A stretch of 60,490 bases of DNA from Chloroflexota bacterium. Lineage in GTDB: Bacteria > Chloroflexota > UBA11872 > VXOZ01. The notes beneath the pieces are model-generated. The model worked only from the letters and a program-made list of their open reading frames with translations, ran no database searches and was not told the origin of the DNA. The position numbers and the translations under genes were made by a program. Location: contig JAJEAH010000046.1 in the NCBI GenBank assembly GCA_022824225.1, positions 80,910 through 141,399 of the forward strand, read 5' to 3'. Numbering within the stretch: position 1 is the stretch's first letter; each line of letters begins with the position of its first letter. Shown here one piece after another: positions 27,154 through 35,222 of the stretch.

Positions 27154-28770
27154 GTGACGTACAACTTCCAGACACTGCGCGGCGATATTTTCGGCGGCAT
27201 CACCGCAGCCGTGGTGGGGCTGCCTGTCTCGCTCGCCTTTGGTGTGGCGTCCGGCCTTGGCGCGCTTGCAGGAATATACGGCGCAATTGCCGTCGGCTTC
27301 TTTGCGGCCATCTTTGGCGGCACCAGATCGCAGATTTCCGGCCCCACCGGCCCCATGGCCGTGGCCATGGCCGTCATCGTCACCACCCACGCCGACACGC
27401 TGGCCGAAGCCTTCACCATCGTCATCATGGCCGGCCTGCTTCAGATTGCGCTCGGCGTAATGCGGATCGGCCGCTTTGTGGCATTTACGCCGTATTCGGT
27501 GATATCCGGCTTCATGTCCGGCATCGGCATCATCATCATGCTCCTGCAGACGCTGCCGTTCCTCGGCGCGCCCGGCGCCACGGGCGGACCGCTTGGGGCC
27601 GTGCGGGCGTGGCCGAACGCGATAGGCAACATCAATTTCAGTGCCCTAGCCATCGCCGCCGTGACGCTCGTGGTGGGCATATTGTGGCCTCAGCAACTGC
27701 GGCGGTACTTTCCGCCTACGTTGGCGGCCTTGGTTGCCGGTACGCTGCTGGGCGTGCTGTGGCTGACCAACGTGCCCGTCATCGGCGATGTCCCGACGGG
27801 TCTGCCGCAGATCGAGATGCCGTCCTTTTCGGCCGGGATTCTGGTAAGAGCCATCGAGCCCGCCCTTATCCTGGCGCTGCTCGGCTCCATCGACAGCCTG
27901 TTGACGTCCTTGATTGCCGACGCCATGACCCGGACCCGACACAACCCCAACCGCGAGTTGGTCGGCCAAGGCATCGGAAACTTGGTCGCCGGCCTCATTG
28001 GCGGCCTGCCCGGTGCCGGCGCCACCATGGGAACGGTGGTGAACATCCGCGCGGGCGGGCAGACTCAAGTCTCCGGCGCCCTGCGCGCGGCCATTCTCCT
28101 GGCGTTGGTGCTGGGCCTCGGCAGATACGTGGAGTCAATCCCCCACGCAGTGTTGGCCGGCATCCTGATGAAGGTGGGATGGGACATCATCGACTGGCGC
28201 TTCATTACACGCATCCACCGCGTGCAGCGCGAGCACCTCTTGGTGATGGTCATTACCATGGGGCTCACCATCTTCGTGGATCTCGTTACAGCGGTGGCTA
28301 TCGGCCTGATCGCCGCCGGCATGGCGAGCGCGCGCCAGTTCGAGCGCTTAGAGCTCGATAGAGTGGTTTCCGTGCCGCTGCTGGACCTGAGTTTCTTCGA
28401 CGACGACGAAACGGCAGAGGAAGTAGACGAGTTTTCCGCCCGTGTGGGACTGGTGGCCCTCCGCGGCACCTTTTCCGTAGCCTCTGCCAATAAGCTCATC
28501 AACACCATTAGCGTGGATATCCGCGATCACGAGGTGGTGATCCTGGACTTTGCCGAGACCGTCTACATCGACGACAGCGCCGCGCTGGTGGTGGAGCAGA
28601 TGATCGATAGCGCCATCGCAGAAGACACCGACTGCATCATCATGGGTCTCGCTGGCGAACCCGCCTTCTCTCTGCGCGCGCTCAACGTGCTGCAGCGCGT
28701 GCCTCCCGGCCACTTCGCCAAAGACCTCGACGAGGCGAAGGACATCGCGCAGCGGCTGCTGGACCGCTAA
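27154..28770 (+). CDS. SulP family anion transporter with STAS domain
   Basis: A 538-residue SLC26/SulP membrane protein moving anions such as sulfate or bicarbonate. The start DIFGGITAAVVGLPVSLAFGVASGLGALAGIYGAI is the classical SulP first-helix region, followed by GGTRSQISGPTGPMAVAMA, the substrate-site signature. Many hydrophobic spans continue to about residue 400 with SIDSLLTSLIADAMTRTRHNPNRELVGQGIGNL. The C-terminal ~110 residues are a STAS domain (VVILDFAETVYIDDSAALVVEQM). GTG 27154 is used because the first span begins within ten residues; no strong ribosome site is visible. The last five codons and the stop lie in the first unit of a 25-base tandem repeat. Ion specificity is unknown; the bicarbonate carrier BicA is in this family. 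Confidence 0.92.
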   Translation: MTYNFQTLRGDIFGGITAAVVGLPVSLAFGVASGLGALAGIYGAIAVGFFAAIFGGTRSQISGPTGPMAVAMAVIVTTHADTLAEAFTIVIMAGLLQIALGVMRIGRFVAFTPYSVISGFMSGIGIIIMLLQTLPFLGAPGATGGPLGAVRAWPNAIGNINFSALAIAAVTLVVGILWPQQLRRYFPPTLAALVAGTLLGVLWLTNVPVIGDVPTGLPQIEMPSFSAGILVRAIEPALILALLGSIDSLLTSLIADAMTRTRHNPNRELVGQGIGNLVAGLIGGLPGAGATMGTVVNIRAGGQTQVSGALRAAILLALVLGLGRYVESIPHAVLAGILMKVGWDIIDWRFITRIHRVQREHLLVMVITMGLTIFVDLVTAVAIGLIAAGMASARQFERLELDRVVSVPLLDLSFFDDDETAEEVDEFSARVGLVALRGTFSVASANKLINTISVDIRDHEVVILDFAETVYIDDSAALVVEQMIDSAIAEDTDCIIMGLAGEPAFSLRALNVLQRVPPGHFAKDLDEAKDIAQRLLDR

Positions 28771-28826
28771 GGGTCCAAGGCTGCTGGACCGGTAGCGGTC
28801 CAAAGCTGCTGGACCGCTAGCGCGGC
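28755..28826 (+). repeat. Three 25-base tandem repeats across the sulP stop codon
   Basis: Units start at 28755, 28780 and 28805, each opening GCTGCTGGACCG. Units 1 and 2 also contain an inverted GGACC...GGTCC pair able to form a hairpin; the third unit is cut short at CGCGGC. The first unit encodes the final Leu-Leu-Asp-Arg and TAA. Confidence 0.85.
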
Positions 28827-28870
28827 ACAAGATGCAATAGGCGCTGTCACCCCGCCTTGCCTGATTACGT

Positions 28871-30967
28871 ATGTCTATCGAAGAACAAGACTTCAAACTT
28901 TCTCGCCTCAGTCCCAAGCGCAAGTCCACCCAGATCAACGTGAGCATGCTGGCGCTCATCGTGCTGGGTGTGCTGGGCATAGTCCTGACCGCGGCATCGC
29001 TTAATGCTATCGATGCGCCCGTGCGGCGCATGAGCGAACGCAGTTTGCCGGCGGCAGATGCCGCATCCGCGCTTGCCGGTCACGCCGCCGTGCTCGCCGG
29101 AACAGCGCCGCGCCTCGCCGCCGCTGCAACCATGGCAGACATCGAGCGCGCGTACGCCAGCGCAGCAGAGCGCCACGCGCTCTTGCACACAGCCCTCGAA
29201 CGAGTTGACCCTGAGAGCGCTGCCGTACCGCCCATCGGCGCACACGCCGACGCGCTGTTGGCCAATGCTCAGGAACTGCGCGCGCGGCAATTGGAATCCC
29301 TCACGCTCTCGCTAAGCATAGCGGCGCTGCGAGATGAAGTTGCCGACGTGGGGGTCCGCCTCGATAGCGTGCTAGGACAGGCGCTACAGGCTGAACGCAC
29401 CGCCCTCACGGCCGCCGGCGCTCCTCCCAGCCCCTCGTTGGACGAGCCGCTCAGCCGCTACCAATCCCTTACTGATTTGCGCTTGGATACTGCGCGCGCG
29501 GTCTCGCTCATCGCAGAGGCGCTTACTCTTGCCGACGCTGCGCGAATACAGCGCGCGCAAGATGATTTTGCCGCCGCGATGGCGCGCGTGGAGCGCAATC
29601 TCGCGGGTCTTGCCGACCTGCCCGTACATGACGCGATCGCGCCGCTCGTCGCGCGTCTCAGGTCTGCGGGATTGGGGGACGAGAGCGGCTTCCTGTTGAG
29701 TCGGCGCGCAACGCAGCTTCGCGTGGGCCGGATACGCCTATTAGCCGCCAACGAGGAGCGGGCGCAGGCGCTGACCGCCGCCGTCACCGGGCAGCGCGCG
29801 AATACGCACGCCTCGGTCCGCGGCGCGCTGACGGAAGCGGGGCAGGCCATCGCCGCCGGACGCACCCGGCTGCTCATACTCGGCATCCTCTCAACCGCGC
29901 TCTTGATTCTCACGACGGTACTTCTGATACGCGTCGGGATACGCTCGGTGGCGCTAGAATTCTGGATACGCCGCATGGGCACTGGCGACTTGGACTACAA
30001 AGTAGAGCCAAAAGGCCAAGATGAGATAACCGAATTGGCCGTTGCGCTGGAGCAGCTTCGGCAACGTTCCATCAAAGCCATGCAGTTGGACTTGGCTACA
30101 AAGCTCGCCAACGATCTTCAAGCCAAGAATGACGAACTGGAGAAAGTGCTCGGCGAGCTGCAACAAGCGCAGGACCGAATCCTCATGCGCCAAAAGCTGG
30201 CAGAACTGGGCGAGTTGACTGCCGGGGTCGCGCACGAGATCAGGAATCCACTGAATTTCATGCAGAACTTCTCCGAGGCGTCGGCAGAATTGCTCGCCGA
30301 ACTGAAAGAGACGCTGGCGGCCAACGACAACGCGCTGCCTGAAGACACACGCGCGCACGTGGATGATATCTCCCAAGACCTGGCCGGCAATCTGGAACGT
30401 ATCCGCTCCCATGGCGAGCGCGCCAACCGCATTGTCCACGACATGCTCATGCTGGGCCGAGGAGTCGGCAGCACCCAGGCGGTGGACGTGAACGAACTAC
30501 TCAGCGATCGCGCCCAACTCGCGTACAACAGCGCGCGCGCCCTCGATCCGGGCTTTCGCTTGGATATACGCGAGGAGTTCGACCCGAACGCGGGGAAGAT
30601 CGCCGCGGCGCCCGACAGTCTCGGGCGCGTCTTCTTGAATATGGTCGGCAACGCGTGCTACGCCACCGCTGAAAAGCAGCTTATGCTGTCGGCAGAGGGG
30701 GATGACCAGTATTTCCCAACCGTTTGGCTCACGACCGCGCGCAAAGCGGACGAGATTGAGATACGCATCCGCGACAACGGCGTCGGGGTCGCACCGGAAA
30801 CACTCGAAAAGATGTTCAACCCCTTCTTCACCACGAAACCGGCCGCCAAGGGCACCGGCCTGGGACTCAGCATTTCGAGCGACATCGTGCGGGAGCACGG
30901 CGGCTCGATTGCGCCCGATTCGGTGCAGGGGGAGTACCTGGAGATGACGATCACGCTCCCGGCGTGA
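28871..30967 (+). CDS. Membrane-bound sensor histidine kinase
   Basis: A 698-residue two-component sensor. Span 1 (~24-42) and span 2 (~334-354) enclose a ~290-residue Ala-rich helical extracytoplasmic sensor region with no recognised ligand domain. A HAMP segment (~356-405, RRMGTGDLDYKVEPKGQDEI) and coiled coil (LQAKNDELEKVLGELQQAQDR) lead to the phosphoacceptor His455 in ELTAGVAHEIRNPLNFM. The ATPase domain has FLNMVGNACYATAEK (N box), DNGVGVAPETLEKMFNPFFTTKP (G1/F box) and KGTGLGLSISSDI (G2). No response regulator gene is adjacent, so its partner is elsewhere. ATG 28871 follows sulP by 100 bases that are largely tandem repeat. Confidence 0.92.
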   Translation: MSIEEQDFKLSRLSPKRKSTQINVSMLALIVLGVLGIVLTAASLNAIDAPVRRMSERSLPAADAASALAGHAAVLAGTAPRLAAAATMADIERAYASAAERHALLHTALERVDPESAAVPPIGAHADALLANAQELRARQLESLTLSLSIAALRDEVADVGVRLDSVLGQALQAERTALTAAGAPPSPSLDEPLSRYQSLTDLRLDTARAVSLIAEALTLADAARIQRAQDDFAAAMARVERNLAGLADLPVHDAIAPLVARLRSAGLGDESGFLLSRRATQLRVGRIRLLAANEERAQALTAAVTGQRANTHASVRGALTEAGQAIAAGRTRLLILGILSTALLILTTVLLIRVGIRSVALEFWIRRMGTGDLDYKVEPKGQDEITELAVALEQLRQRSIKAMQLDLATKLANDLQAKNDELEKVLGELQQAQDRILMRQKLAELGELTAGVAHEIRNPLNFMQNFSEASAELLAELKETLAANDNALPEDTRAHVDDISQDLAGNLERIRSHGERANRIVHDMLMLGRGVGSTQAVDVNELLSDRAQLAYNSARALDPGFRLDIREEFDPNAGKIAAAPDSLGRVFLNMVGNACYATAEKQLMLSAEGDDQYFPTVWLTTARKADEIEIRIRDNGVGVAPETLEKMFNPFFTTKPAAKGTGLGLSISSDIVREHGGSIAPDSVQGEYLEMTITLPA

Positions 30968-31000
30968 CGCGGCGGCGGACGAGGCAACGCTGGCCGTATC

Positions 31001-31573
31001 TCAGAGATTCAGATACCACAGTAGCTGGATTTCAGCGGGGAATTCCGGGTAGGCGCCGGGGTTTACGGCCCCCAGGTAGCAGCCGTGCTTTGCGTAGAAG
31101 GCGCACGCCGGCACGTTGATATTCTGCGTCTCGACCTTGAGCTGCCGGCACCCTTTGGCGCGTGCCCAGTCCGCGGCATGGTCGAAGAGGCGCGTCCCAA
31201 TGCCCCGGCGGCGATTGCCCGGATGCACGCGCAGGTCCCACAGCACCGCCAGGTCCGTGCGCCCCTCCAGCATGTCGACGCTGGGCGTGTTCCAGGCGAC
31301 GACGGCGCCGCCTAGCCGAGTTGAGTTCTCGCTAGCTGCCAAGACCAGCCAGTTCGAGGTATCCCATCGCTTTGCCCACCGCAGGGGCCGCTCGCCGCCA
31401 GCGTCGTAATCTTTGACATAAGCGGGTTCCACACGCTCTTCGCGCAGCCGCCAGCCGCCGGAATTACCCGTGGCCTTTTCAACTCGGTAGTGTGAACGAA
31501 CGGCAAATGCGATGGGAATTTCGCCGTAGCTGCGCGCTTGGTCATCCGCCAGTGCAACAGATGCGATGCGCAC
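31001..31573 (-). CDS. GNAT family N-acetyltransferase
   Basis: A 190-residue acetyl-CoA-dependent acetyltransferase. The CoA-binding motif A is clear: LAVLWDLRVHPGNRRRGIGTRLFDHAADWARAKG (R-x-x-G-x-G at RRGIGT), followed by LKVETQNINVPACAFYAKHGCYLGAVNPG, the motif B strand-helix. The overall pattern resembles streptothricin/ribosomal-protein-type acetyltransferases. GTG 31573 lies just three bases past the corA-type stop, so the two are surely cotranscribed. Substrate is unknown. Confidence 0.9.
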   Translation of the reverse strand: MRIASVALADDQARSYGEIPIAFAVRSHYRVEKATGNSGGWRLREERVEPAYVKDYDAGGERPLRWAKRWDTSNWLVLAASENSTRLGGAVVAWNTPSVDMLEGRTDLAVLWDLRVHPGNRRRGIGTRLFDHAADWARAKGCRQLKVETQNINVPACAFYAKHGCYLGAVNPGAYPEFPAEIQLLWYLNL

Positions 31574-31576
31574 CGG

Positions 31577-32677
31577 TCACCGCCTCCGCCGCCGCAGGTT
31601 TCTGGCGACAGCGCGGCCGGCGAATGCCGTCAGCCGCACGGGGTCCACAGCCGTAGGAATGAACCTGCCGAGGCGCTTACTTCTCAAGTCTTGAATTCTG
31701 GCGGCAATCCACCGGTTGAGCCAGAGCAGCCAAATCGTTAGCCCGAACGCAAAGAGCGTCAAGCCCCAGACAGCAAAGTATCCCCAACGGTAGTCAAGTC
31801 CCGGCATATTCTCGAAATTCATGCCGAATATACCGGCGATCAGTCCCAGAGGCATGAAAATGGTGGCAACGATGGAGAGCACCTTCATGATCTCGTTCTG
31901 CCGGTTCGATACCGAGGAAAGGTAGGTGGCGAGACAGGTGTCGGCGCGCTCTCGGATGGTGTCGTTCATGCCTTGCACCCGCACAAGATCCTCGAAAAGG
32001 TCGCGAAAATACAGGTCGGCTTCTCCGGCGATGAGACTGAATTCCCGCCGCCCCAAGCGGCTGAGCACTTCCCTCTGGGGTAACAACGCCCGATTGAGGC
32101 CGAGGCTCGATCGCTTCAGGGTCATAATCGCCGCCAAAGCGGACTCATTTGGGCTCTCGATTACTTGATCTTCGACCGCGTCCGCATGGTCGGACATGCG
32201 GTCCAGAGCCGGTCGAATGACCTGAATCAAGGCATCCAGGTGGGCGTGCGCCAGCAGGGATGGGGAACTCATCAGCCGCTTGGCATCACTCTCCACGAGC
32301 TTGCGTACGGCCTCCACACTGTGCATGAAAGCGTCGTGCACAGTGACGACGTAGGTGCGTCCGATGAACATGCCAAGGTCTGTCGTCTGGAGAATGTCCC
32401 CCTTCTGCGTATAGTCGACGCCGCGCGCATTGAGAAAGAGGTAGCTGCCGAAGTCCTCGATGCGGGCGTTGTGCGTTCCGGGCTCGATACACGTTTCAAC
32501 GGCAATAGGGTGAAACCCCAGTCCATCGATGAGCAGCGACCGGTCATTGGCGTCCGGCGCATCGATATCAAGCCACAGTACACCGTCTCCGCCGGCAACG
32601 AGCGACAGGAGTTGGGCAGCGTCCAACTCTCGGCTCAATTCGCCTCTAGGATCGAGGTAGAAGGAGGTGTGCGGCAT
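31577..32677 (-). CDS. corA: CorA family magnesium/divalent-cation transporter
   Basis: A 366-residue pentameric channel protein. The large N-terminal cytoplasmic domain has the typical helical stalk (LDALIQVIRPALDRMSDHADAVEDQVIE ... ALAAIMTLKRSSLGLNRALLPQREVLSRL). The C-terminus has two membrane helices: the first leads into the selectivity motif GMN (GLIAGIFGMNFENMP), the second is WGLTLFAFGLTIWLLW, ending in a basic tail. ATG 32677 (MPHTSFYLDPRG) is preferred over the frame's first start at 32851, whose extra 58 residues do not fit the family; AAGGGTG precedes it. A GNAT gene follows directly. Confidence 0.9.
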   Translation of the reverse strand: MPHTSFYLDPRGELSRELDAAQLLSLVAGGDGVLWLDIDAPDANDRSLLIDGLGFHPIAVETCIEPGTHNARIEDFGSYLFLNARGVDYTQKGDILQTTDLGMFIGRTYVVTVHDAFMHSVEAVRKLVESDAKRLMSSPSLLAHAHLDALIQVIRPALDRMSDHADAVEDQVIESPNESALAAIMTLKRSSLGLNRALLPQREVLSRLGRREFSLIAGEADLYFRDLFEDLVRVQGMNDTIRERADTCLATYLSSVSNRQNEIMKVLSIVATIFMPLGLIAGIFGMNFENMPGLDYRWGYFAVWGLTLFAFGLTIWLLWLNRWIAARIQDLRSKRLGRFIPTAVDPVRLTAFAGRAVARNLRRRRR

Positions 32678-32936
32678 GTATACACCCTTCGTTTGGGAAT
32701 CTCCGGCGGGACAAGCAGCCACAATGCGCTGCAGGCCATGCCTCGCGCTGCCGCCATCGAATCCGGTCTCTGCAACGTATATTCCGCAGCCAGGCGCTGA
32801 CTCCTGTAGCACTGCTCGGGAAGTCTTTGGCGTAGCTCTAGTATAATTCATGTATCAGGGACCGGAGCGTCACCGATCTACCGTGCCGCGCAAGTCCCGC
32901 AGTTGTGATTGCAGTCTCAGTAGATTCGTCTAACCT

Positions 32937-35000
32937 ATGCCCTTTCTTGCACCAAGCGAGACGCTGACGGACCGCCAGCGCCAGAGCGGCCTGAAGGCAC
33001 TCAGGTTTCAGACCATCGGGGCTGCCGGGGCGGACGGCCTGGCTTCCGGCGGCTTTCTGGCGGCATTCGCGCTCATTCTCGGCGCGTCAAATCTGCACAT
33101 CGGCATCATGACGGCCATTCCCTTCATCATGCAGCCGGTGCAGATACTGGCCGTGGTGGTGGTCGAGCGCTTCCGCAGGCGCAAAGCCATCGCGGTGCCT
33201 GCGCATTTAATTGCCTTTGCCGCGTGGACGCCCATCGCCCTGATTCCCTTTTTGATAGACGTGCCCAACGCCGGCGCCGTCACGCTGCTCCTCGTCTTCG
33301 TCGCCGTTCGCGGTGTGGCCACCGCCTTTGTAAATACGAGCTGGACCAGTTGGCTGCGTGACATCGCCGCGGGCGATGCCATGGGCGGATTCTTCGCTCA
33401 GCGCTTGCGCACCGCAACGATCACCGCCGCCATCGCGGGTCTGGCGGCTGCGCTCTACATCGATTGGTGGCAGGGCGTAGTGGTTGAGTCCGAGGTAATC
33501 TTCGGCTACTCCTACGCCATCCTCTTGGGGAGCATTCTCCTTGGCTTTGGCTCAGTGGGCATGATGGCCCGGATTCCGGAACCAGCCATGGCGCCCGTGG
33601 CAGGGGTAAAGCCCTCAGCGATTCGCACGCTCTCCGCCCCCCTGCGGGACGGCAATTACGCGCAACTCATCCGGTACCTCTTTCTTTGGAATTTCGTCGC
33701 CTTTTTGGCGGCGCCGTTCTTCACCGTGTACATGTTGACCAAACTGGAACTCTCTCTCCTGATCGTGGTTGCGCTGGGAGTCTGGAGCCAGCTATCCAAT
33801 GTGTTCTTCTTGCCCGTCTGGGGCCCGCTGGCAGATCGCTTTGGCAGCAAGGTCATTCTGTCGATCTGCTCCTCCCTCTATTTCCTCGTCATCTTTGGTT
33901 GGACGTTTACCACCATGCCGGACGTGCATTTCTTGACGATGCCTCTGCTCATCCTACTGCACGCTCTCATCGGCATAGCCAGCGCGGGCATCAACGTTGC
34001 CAGCACCACGTTGCGCATGAAGCTGGCGCCAACGGGCCAGGCCACAGCGTACTTGACCGCCGCCTCGCTGGCGGCAAATCTGGGCGCCGGGATCAGCCCC
34101 TTGCTCGGCGGCGCTTTCGTCGATTTCTTTAGCGTGAGACACTTCGAGATCATAGTGGAATGGGTGGACCCGAGCCGTATTGTCACCTTTCCGGCCGTAT
34201 TCTTGACCGGCTATGACTTTCTCTTTGCCATTGCCTTCTTCCTGGGACTGATCGTCCAGGGGGTATTGGCGCTGGTCAAGGAGGAGGGCGAAGTGGAATC
34301 CGACGTGGTGATGAGCCGGCTCATGAACCAAACCCGAGAGAACCTGCGCTCGCTCAACGTCGTGCCGGGCTTGGGCACCTTCGCCCAGTTCCCGATAGCG
34401 GGCCTGCGCTACCTGCCGCGCATTCCCGGGCTGGACGTCGCCGCCAGCGTTACGGCATACCAGTTGGCGTCCTCGACACGGGAAGCCATCGAAGCCGTAG
34501 CCCGCGGCCCCGCCACCGCGCGCCAGGTGCGCACGGGTGTGAGCCGGGCGATCGCTCGCGCCGGCAGGGGGTCGCGCCAGGTTGCCAGGCAGGGCACCAC
34601 TCTTGCCGTTGGCGCCGCCCACGGCGCGGTCGCTGTCGCCTACTCGGCGGGCGTCGGTTCCGGCAGAGCTATCCAGGCAGCGGTGCGCGAGACCATCGAG
34701 GTCGTGAACGACGCCGGCGCCGATCCCTTGGATGCGCTGCGGGGGGCAGTCATTGGCGCCATCAGCGGGGGGACCAGCACCCCATTGCGGTCTAGCGCCG
34801 TGGCCAGGCATGCGATCCGAGCCGCCAGGCAGTCCGCGCCGCAATTGGGGTTGTCGCCTCAGGAAGCCGCGAGCCAGGCGGCTCAAGCTGCCATCGAGGC
34901 CGCGGAACAGCTCGACGTTGAGTCTCAGGCGCAGGTGAAGGAAGCGGCGTTACAAGAACTCATCGAAGGCCCAGGGAGCGACGCCGCAATCAAGTCCTGA
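32937..35000 (+). CDS. Major facilitator superfamily transporter with a long C-terminal tail
   Basis: A 687-residue protein. Residues ~20-450 form a 12-span MFS transporter (GFLAAFALILGASNLHIGIMTAIPFIMQPVQILAVVVVERFRRRK gives the loop 2-3 basic motif; WGPLADRFGSKVILSICSSLYFLV starts the second half). After the last span (FAIAFFLGLIVQGVLALVKEEGEVE) comes a ~230-residue soluble tail, rich in Ala, Arg and Gln and predicted to be helical (ATARQVRTGVSRAIARAGRG; QEAASQAAQAAIEAAEQLD). Ordinary MFS proteins end near 420 residues. The tail has no recognised fold and could be cytoplasmic scaffold or regulatory sequence. Substrate is unknown. ATG 32937 starts 85 bases from the divergent corA region. Confidence 0.85.
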   Translation: MPFLAPSETLTDRQRQSGLKALRFQTIGAAGADGLASGGFLAAFALILGASNLHIGIMTAIPFIMQPVQILAVVVVERFRRRKAIAVPAHLIAFAAWTPIALIPFLIDVPNAGAVTLLLVFVAVRGVATAFVNTSWTSWLRDIAAGDAMGGFFAQRLRTATITAAIAGLAAALYIDWWQGVVVESEVIFGYSYAILLGSILLGFGSVGMMARIPEPAMAPVAGVKPSAIRTLSAPLRDGNYAQLIRYLFLWNFVAFLAAPFFTVYMLTKLELSLLIVVALGVWSQLSNVFFLPVWGPLADRFGSKVILSICSSLYFLVIFGWTFTTMPDVHFLTMPLLILLHALIGIASAGINVASTTLRMKLAPTGQATAYLTAASLAANLGAGISPLLGGAFVDFFSVRHFEIIVEWVDPSRIVTFPAVFLTGYDFLFAIAFFLGLIVQGVLALVKEEGEVESDVVMSRLMNQTRENLRSLNVVPGLGTFAQFPIAGLRYLPRIPGLDVAASVTAYQLASSTREAIEAVARGPATARQVRTGVSRAIARAGRGSRQVARQGTTLAVGAAHGAVAVAYSAGVGSGRAIQAAVRETIEVVNDAGADPLDALRGAVIGAISGGTSTPLRSSAVARHAIRAARQSAPQLGLSPQEAASQAAQAAIEAAEQLDVESQAQVKEAALQELIEGPGSDAAIKS

Positions 35001-35222
35001 GGTCCGGCGCGGCGGGATGCCAAAGCGCGTCGTCAGAATGCAGCCGGTTCCGCCACCACGCCACGGCCACCGGCGGGGCTGCAAATCCGCCGCGGCAGTG
35101 CCCGCTTGCGCGCCGAGGCAATCGACCCAACGGTGGGGCATATTCACGCAATCGCGTCCCGACCTAGCCCAAACACGCTTGCCGCGACCCGCCAAACGTG
35201 AAGCAGGCCATGGCGTCGTCCG

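Noticed and set aside
32837-32846. TATAAT / TATACT near the corA-MFS gap as promoters
   Set aside because: No -35 at proper spacing on either strand.
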